From DATARH01 sp036268075 (GTDB lineage Bacteria > Pseudomonadota > Alphaproteobacteria > ATCC43930 > CGMCC-115725), in the NCBI GenBank assembly GCA_036268075.1, contig DATAUV010000001.1:62001-126000 (forward strand): a stretch of DNA of 64,000 nucleotides. Reading direction: 5' to 3'. Both the position numbers and the translations under genes were made by a program. Under the pieces are notes generated by a model, which worked only from the letters and a program-made list of their open reading frames with translations, was not told where the DNA came from and made no database searches. This document shows positions 60,734 through 64,000 of the stretch, piece after piece; the first letter of the stretch is position 1; every line of letters begins with the position of its first letter.

Positions 60734-61987
60734 TCAGGCGAAGCGGCGCCGGGCGTCGAGGGCGAGGCCCGTCGCGACGGCGCCGAAGCGGTCGCCCTCG
60801 ACGATCTCGGCGTTGGGGAACCGAGCGTGGATCCAGCGAACGATCGCCGGGATCGCGGTCGAGCCGCCGGTCGTGAAGATCTTTTCGATACGGTCGAACC
60901 CGAGCCCCGCGAGCCGCACCGTCTCGGCGATGCCGTCGAAGATCGCCCGGGTTTCGTCGACGATCGCGTTTTCGAGCTCATTGGCGCTGACCGAGGCCGA
61001 GAGGCCGGGCTCGATCGCGTCGAGCGCGCAATCGGTCAGGCGGAGGTCGGTAAGGTCGATCTTGGCCTGCTCGACCTGCATGAGGATGTAATGGCCGAGC
61101 CTTTGGCCGAGCACCCGAACGAGCCGCTCGGCCAGCACCGGCTCTACCGCGAGCCGGGTCAGCTCGTCCGCCATACGCCGGACACGATGGGTATAGAGCG
61201 AGTTGATCTTCGGCCAGTTGGCGAGGTCCACGTAGATCCATGACGGCATCACGGTGCCGCCGCGCGCGAGCGGGGCGCGGTAGCCGATCAGCGGCATCAC
61301 CGCGAACAGCGCGAGCGAGGCATCGAAATCGGTGCCGCCGACGCGGACGCCATGGTTGGCGAGGATCGCGCCGCGGTCATCCGAGGCGGCGCCGGTTATC
61401 GGGTCGAGCTCGACGATCGAGAAATCCGACGTGCCGCCGCCGGCGTCGACGATCAGCGCGACCACGCGCCGCCGCACCTGCATTCGGTAGGTCATCGCCG
61501 CCGCGATCGGCTCGAACTGGAATTCGACATTCGCGAAACCGGCCTTGCGGGCGATGTCGCCGAGCGCCGCCACCGCCGCCGCGTCGCCGTCGGGGTTGTT
61601 GGTGACGAACCGGACCGGGCGGCCGAGCACGACATCGTCGAGCGGGTGGCCCACCGCGGTCTCGGTGCGCAGCCGCAGGTGGCGCAGAAAGATCGCGATC
61701 ACGTCCGAAAGCAGGATCGACGAGCTTTGGAGCCGCGTCCGTTCGTGCACCAGCTCGGTGCCGAGGATGCGCTTGAGCGCGCGCATCTGCCGGCCGGCGA
61801 CGCCGTCGACATAATCGGCGATCGCCTCGCGGCCGAACGCGATCGCGTCGCCGTCTGCGTGGAAGAAGAGCGCGGTCGGGATCGTGAGGTGCGGAGCCTC
61901 GATCGGCACGAGCACCGGCCGCCCGCTCTCGACGATCGCGACGGCGGAATTCGAGGTGCCGAAATCGAGCCCGCAGGCGAACGCCAT
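60734..61987 (-). CDS. Hsp70-family protein, YegD-like
   Basis: About 417 residues from the ATG at 61987 (62014 possible), so only the nucleotide-binding domain; no substrate-binding domain. Motifs: CGLDFGTSNSAVAIVESG (phosphate 1), ALIVDAGGGTSDFSIVELDP (phosphate 2), IFTTGGSTAIPAIVRWI (adenosine). YegD-type proteins are non-canonical chaperone-like ATPases of unknown client. Actin/Hsp70 fold is certain; function open. Confidence 0.92.
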   Translation of the reverse strand: MAFACGLDFGTSNSAVAIVESGRPVLVPIEAPHLTIPTALFFHADGDAIAFGREAIADYVDGVAGRQMRALKRILGTELVHERTRLQSSSILLSDVIAIFLRHLRLRTETAVGHPLDDVVLGRPVRFVTNNPDGDAAAVAALGDIARKAGFANVEFQFEPIAAAMTYRMQVRRRVVALIVDAGGGTSDFSIVELDPITGAASDDRGAILANHGVRVGGTDFDASLALFAVMPLIGYRAPLARGGTVMPSWIYVDLANWPKINSLYTHRVRRMADELTRLAVEPVLAERLVRVLGQRLGHYILMQVEQAKIDLTDLRLTDCALDAIEPGLSASVSANELENAIVDETRAIFDGIAETVRLAGLGFDRIEKIFTTGGSTAIPAIVRWIHARFPNAEIVEGDRFGAVATGLALDARRRFA

Positions 61988-62063
61988 CGCGCGGTCCTCT
62001 TGTTGCGGGGGCATCCTTTTAATCGCACCCGACGAAAGCCGGGATGCGATTTCAAGAGAGGCC

Positions 62064-62375
62064 TCAGTTCAAAATCGCGCCCGGCCCCGGTTGGCAATTC
62101 CTGATGTTGGGGTCGATCTTGCAGCCGCAGACGGAGAGGCGGCCGGGGATCGTCGTCAGCCAGCTTCCGGTCCAGCCGCCGAAGGGCCAGCAGACGAGCG
62201 GGCATTTCTTTTGGGCGTCCTTGTTGCTCCAGATCGGGTTGAGGTGGCCGTTGCGGTAGTTGACCGAGGGGATGTCATAGGCGGCGGCCGAGCGGGCCAA
62301 CATCCCCGCCAACATCCCCGCCAACATCCCGGCCAACATCATCGATGCCAACGCCAACAGCGCGATCTTTCGCAT
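62064..62375 (-). CDS. Exported mannan-binding lectin (MVL-like) with repeat-expanded signal peptide
   Basis: 103 residues from the ATG at 62375. The signal peptide RKIALLALASMMLAGMLAGM continues LAGMLARSAAA with four MLAG-type repeats. The mature domain has GHLNPIWSNKDAQKKCPLVC, WPFGGWTGSWLTTIPGRLSVCGC, the pattern of Microcystis viridis lectin-type mannan-binding domains (IWxxxDAxxKCP...GGWTGxW). Cysteines probably pair in the periplasm. It may bind mannose-rich surface glycan of itself or others. Confidence 0.8.
   Translation of the reverse strand: MRKIALLALASMMLAGMLAGMLAGMLARSAAAYDIPSVNYRNGHLNPIWSNKDAQKKCPLVCWPFGGWTGSWLTTIPGRLSVCGCKIDPNIRNCQPGPGAILN
62296..62343 (-). repeat. 12-bp tandem repeat in the lectin signal-peptide coding region
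   Basis: Four units of gccaacatcccc (last units slightly changed), plus-strand orientation. Each unit adds MLAG to the hydrophobic core, so copy number directly sets signal-peptide length without breaking the frame. Confidence 0.92.
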
Positions 62376-62391
62376 GGTCTTTCCCCGCTCG

Positions 62392-63066
62392 TCAAAATGC
62401 CGCCTCCGATGCCAGGACCAGCCGCCGCACCTCGTGCAGATCGGCCGCCACAAGCGTGCAGAGCGCGCGGATTTCGTCGGTCGGCGCTACCAAATCCGGG
62501 ACCATCGCGGTCATCATTCCGGCGGCGCTCGCCGACCGTACGCCGTTGGGCGAATCCTCCAGCGCCAGGCAGGAATCGGGAACGGCGCCGAGCCGCGCGG
62601 CGGCGGTGAGGTACGGGTCGGGCGCGGGTTTGCCGACGGGATAGTCGCCGTGGCCGACAATCGTGTCGAAGCGATCTGCCAAGCCATGCGCCGCCAAATG
62701 ACGCTGTACGGTGCGGTGCGACGACGAGGTTGCGATCGCTTTCGGGAGGCGCAGCCGGTCCAGCAAGTCGAGCAGCTCGGGAACACCCGGCTTCAGCGCC
62801 AGGCGCGCGTCGGCGATCACCCAGAAATGGCGCAGCCAGGCCGCCTCGAAGTCGTCGACCGGGAAAGCAGTGCCGAAATGCTCGATCAGCATCTCGCGGC
62901 CGCGCTGCCAGGGCAGCCCCACGAGGCGCAGGATGATGCCCGAGCCGATGTCGTGGCCGCCGTCAGTGGCCGCGAGCAGCGCCGCCTCCTGGTAGAGCGT
63001 TTCGGTATCGAACAAGAGGCCGTCCATGTCGAAGATGACAGCGCGGGGCATGTGCGGCAGGTTCAT
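62392..63066 (-). CDS. HAD-superfamily hydrolase (beta-phosphoglucomutase-like)
   Basis: 224 residues from the ATG at 63066. HAD motifs: VIFDMDGLLFDTE (nucleophile and acid/base Asp), ATSSSHRTVQRHL (motif II), GKPAPDPYLTAA (Lys), ALEDSPNGVRSA (metal Asp). A C1-type cap lies between motifs I and II. Members dephosphorylate or isomerise sugar phosphates; substrate unknown. Confidence 0.9.
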   Translation of the reverse strand: MNLPHMPRAVIFDMDGLLFDTETLYQEAALLAATDGGHDIGSGIILRLVGLPWQRGREMLIEHFGTAFPVDDFEAAWLRHFWVIADARLALKPGVPELLDLLDRLRLPKAIATSSSHRTVQRHLAAHGLADRFDTIVGHGDYPVGKPAPDPYLTAAARLGAVPDSCLALEDSPNGVRSASAAGMMTAMVPDLVAPTDEIRALCTLVAADLHEVRRLVLASEAAF

Positions 63067-63196
63067 CCCACAGGATAACACGGTTGCGGGTAGCGCATCG
63101 CGGCACGCGCAAACCGCTTCGTCGCGCCGCGATGGCATGTCACTGTTGGAGTAAAGATGGCGCCCGTTGAGCGCCGTGCTTGCGAGGGGGACCGCG

Positions 63197-64000
63197 ATGA
63201 CGTACCGCCGGTTTGGGGTCTATGGCCTCCTGTTCCTGTTCAACGTGATCGCCTATGTCGACCGGGTGAACATCTCGGTCGCCGGGAAGCCGATCGCGGC
63301 CGAGCTGCATTTGTCGCCCGTGGCGCTCGGCTATCTGTTCTCGTCGTTCTTCTGGGCCTATGTCGTGACCATGCTGCCCGGCGGGAGACTGATCGACCGC
63401 CTGGGCCCGCATGTCGTGGCGAGCATCGCGACGACCATCTGGTCTGCCGCGCAGATGCTGACCGGCGCCGCGACCAGCTTTTTCGTGATGCTCCTGACGC
63501 GGCTCGGGATGGGGGTCGGGGAGGCGCCGTTCGCGCCGGTGACCTATCGCAGCGTGCGTGCCTGGGGCCCCTATACCGAGCGCGGCACGGCGATCGCGTT
63601 CATCTCGGCCGGGGCGAGCCTCGGGCCGGCATTGGGCGCGCCGGTTGTGGCGTGGCTGATCCAGTCGCTCTCCTGGCGGTGGTCGTTTGTGATCACCGGG
63701 GCGGTCGGGTTCATCTGGGTCGTCGTGTGGTCGCTGCTGGTGTCGACGCCGGAAAAGACGACGTGGATCCCCGAGCCCGAGCGGAAGCGCATCCTGGCCG
63801 AGCGCGACGCCGGTATCGAGCCGCCGAGCCATGGCGGCGTCGGCTATCGCGGCCTGCTCCGGGCGCCGGCGATGTGGGGGCTTTTCGTGTCGCAGGGGTG
63901 CTGCGTCTACTCGCTGTACCTGTATTTGACCTGGCTGCCGAACTACCTGGAAAACGCGCGCGGCTTGTCGCTCATGCAGGCCGGGGTGTTCACCTCGATC
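63197..64000 (+). CDS. MFS transporter, anion:cation symporter type, partial at the right edge
   Basis: 268 codons visible; the gene continues beyond the window. The ATG at 63197 follows gcgaggggg. First half of an MFS protein: YGLLFLFNVIAYVDRVNISVA, LGYLFSSFFWAYVVTMLPGG, GRLIDRLGPH, LTRLGMGVGEAPFAPVTYRSV and GASLGPALGAPVVAWLIQS. The DRVNIS and GxGEAPxxP motifs are typical of the ACS family (organic acids such as galactonate, glucarate, phthalate). Substrate unknown. Confidence 0.9.
   Translation, partial: MTYRRFGVYGLLFLFNVIAYVDRVNISVAGKPIAAELHLSPVALGYLFSSFFWAYVVTMLPGGRLIDRLGPHVVASIATTIWSAAQMLTGAATSFFVMLLTRLGMGVGEAPFAPVTYRSVRAWGPYTERGTAIAFISAGASLGPALGAPVVAWLIQSLSWRWSFVITGAVGFIWVVVWSLLVSTPEKTTWIPEPERKRILAERDAGIEPPSHGGVGYRGLLRAPAMWGLFVSQGCCVYSLYLYLTWLPNYLENARGLSLMQAGVFTSI

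Overview
The window is one contiguous piece of a high-GC alphaproteobacterial chromosome. Gene content points to the Hyphomicrobiales (Bradyrhizobium, Rhodopseudomonas and Xanthobacteraceae relatives): HWE-type sensor kinase, EcfG-type promoter sequences, HpnB-like glycosyltransferase, a LivM-LivG fusion, DUF459 esterases and long palindromic repeats starting GCGTCCTTCGA. No rRNA, tRNA, CRISPR array or intact insertion sequence was recognised.

Layout. 1-5.6 kb (minus strand): a [NiFe]-hydrogenase operon of the high-affinity group 1h (actinobacterial) type, running DUF4142 protein, small subunit, large subunit, NifU-like protein, DUF5947, DUF6084 and a further cluster protein cut by the window edge. 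5.7-12.4 kb (minus): AI-2E-type permease, HpnB-like glycosyltransferase, YkoP-like protein, DUF6496 protein, the 3' half of a PfpI-family gene, glgX, an internally deleted TPP-enzyme gene and a small hydrophilic protein. 12.5-18.6 kb: FMN reductase, a CheB-CheR-PAS-HWE kinase with its single-domain response regulator, and a Crp-type regulator. 18.8-22.8 kb (minus): otsA-otsB-GH15. 22.9-30.4 kb: macrodomain protein, two small minus-strand genes, then mreB-mreC-mreD-mrdA-rodA. 30.5-35.8 kb: branched-chain amino acid ABC transporter. 35.9-42.7 kb: MscS channel, an AT-rich AAA ATPase gene inserted next to a copper ATPase gene, then MerR and an MFS transporter. 42.7-46.5 kb: three tandem DUF29 genes, PuuE-like deacetylase, NlpC/P60 peptidase, DUF1801. 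46.6-52.0 kb: thioesterase and an O-acylation cluster (three SGNH hydrolases, MBOAT acyltransferase, small membrane protein). 52.0-64.0 kb: TumA/TumE with a frameshifted toxin, acyl-CoA dehydrogenase, GFA protein, Na/Pi cotransporter, a two-gene cassette with a SinR/Cas2-like small protein, SDR, sensor kinase, Hsp70, mannan-binding lectin, HAD hydrolase and a partial MFS gene.

How it fits together. The left third reads like a persistence and stress region: atmospheric-type H2 oxidation, trehalose synthesis, glycogen debranching and small stress-type proteins. Sequences matching the EcfG general-stress consensus (GGAAC-N16/17-cGTT) lie upstream of otsA and, less perfectly, of the hydrogenase operon and the small hydrophilic-protein operon. 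The middle holds housekeeping shape and uptake genes. The right half shows much small-scale rearrangement: a triplication that copied the ends of neighbouring genes, a single-gene insertion leaving a displaced copper-ATPase tail, gene remnants, and at least four families of dispersed palindromic repeats. The strongest leads for something new are the AAA ATPase insertion (37.2-38.9 kb), the DUF29 amplification (42.6-44.3 kb) and the SinR/Cas2-like plus membrane-protein cassette (56.4-57.1 kb).
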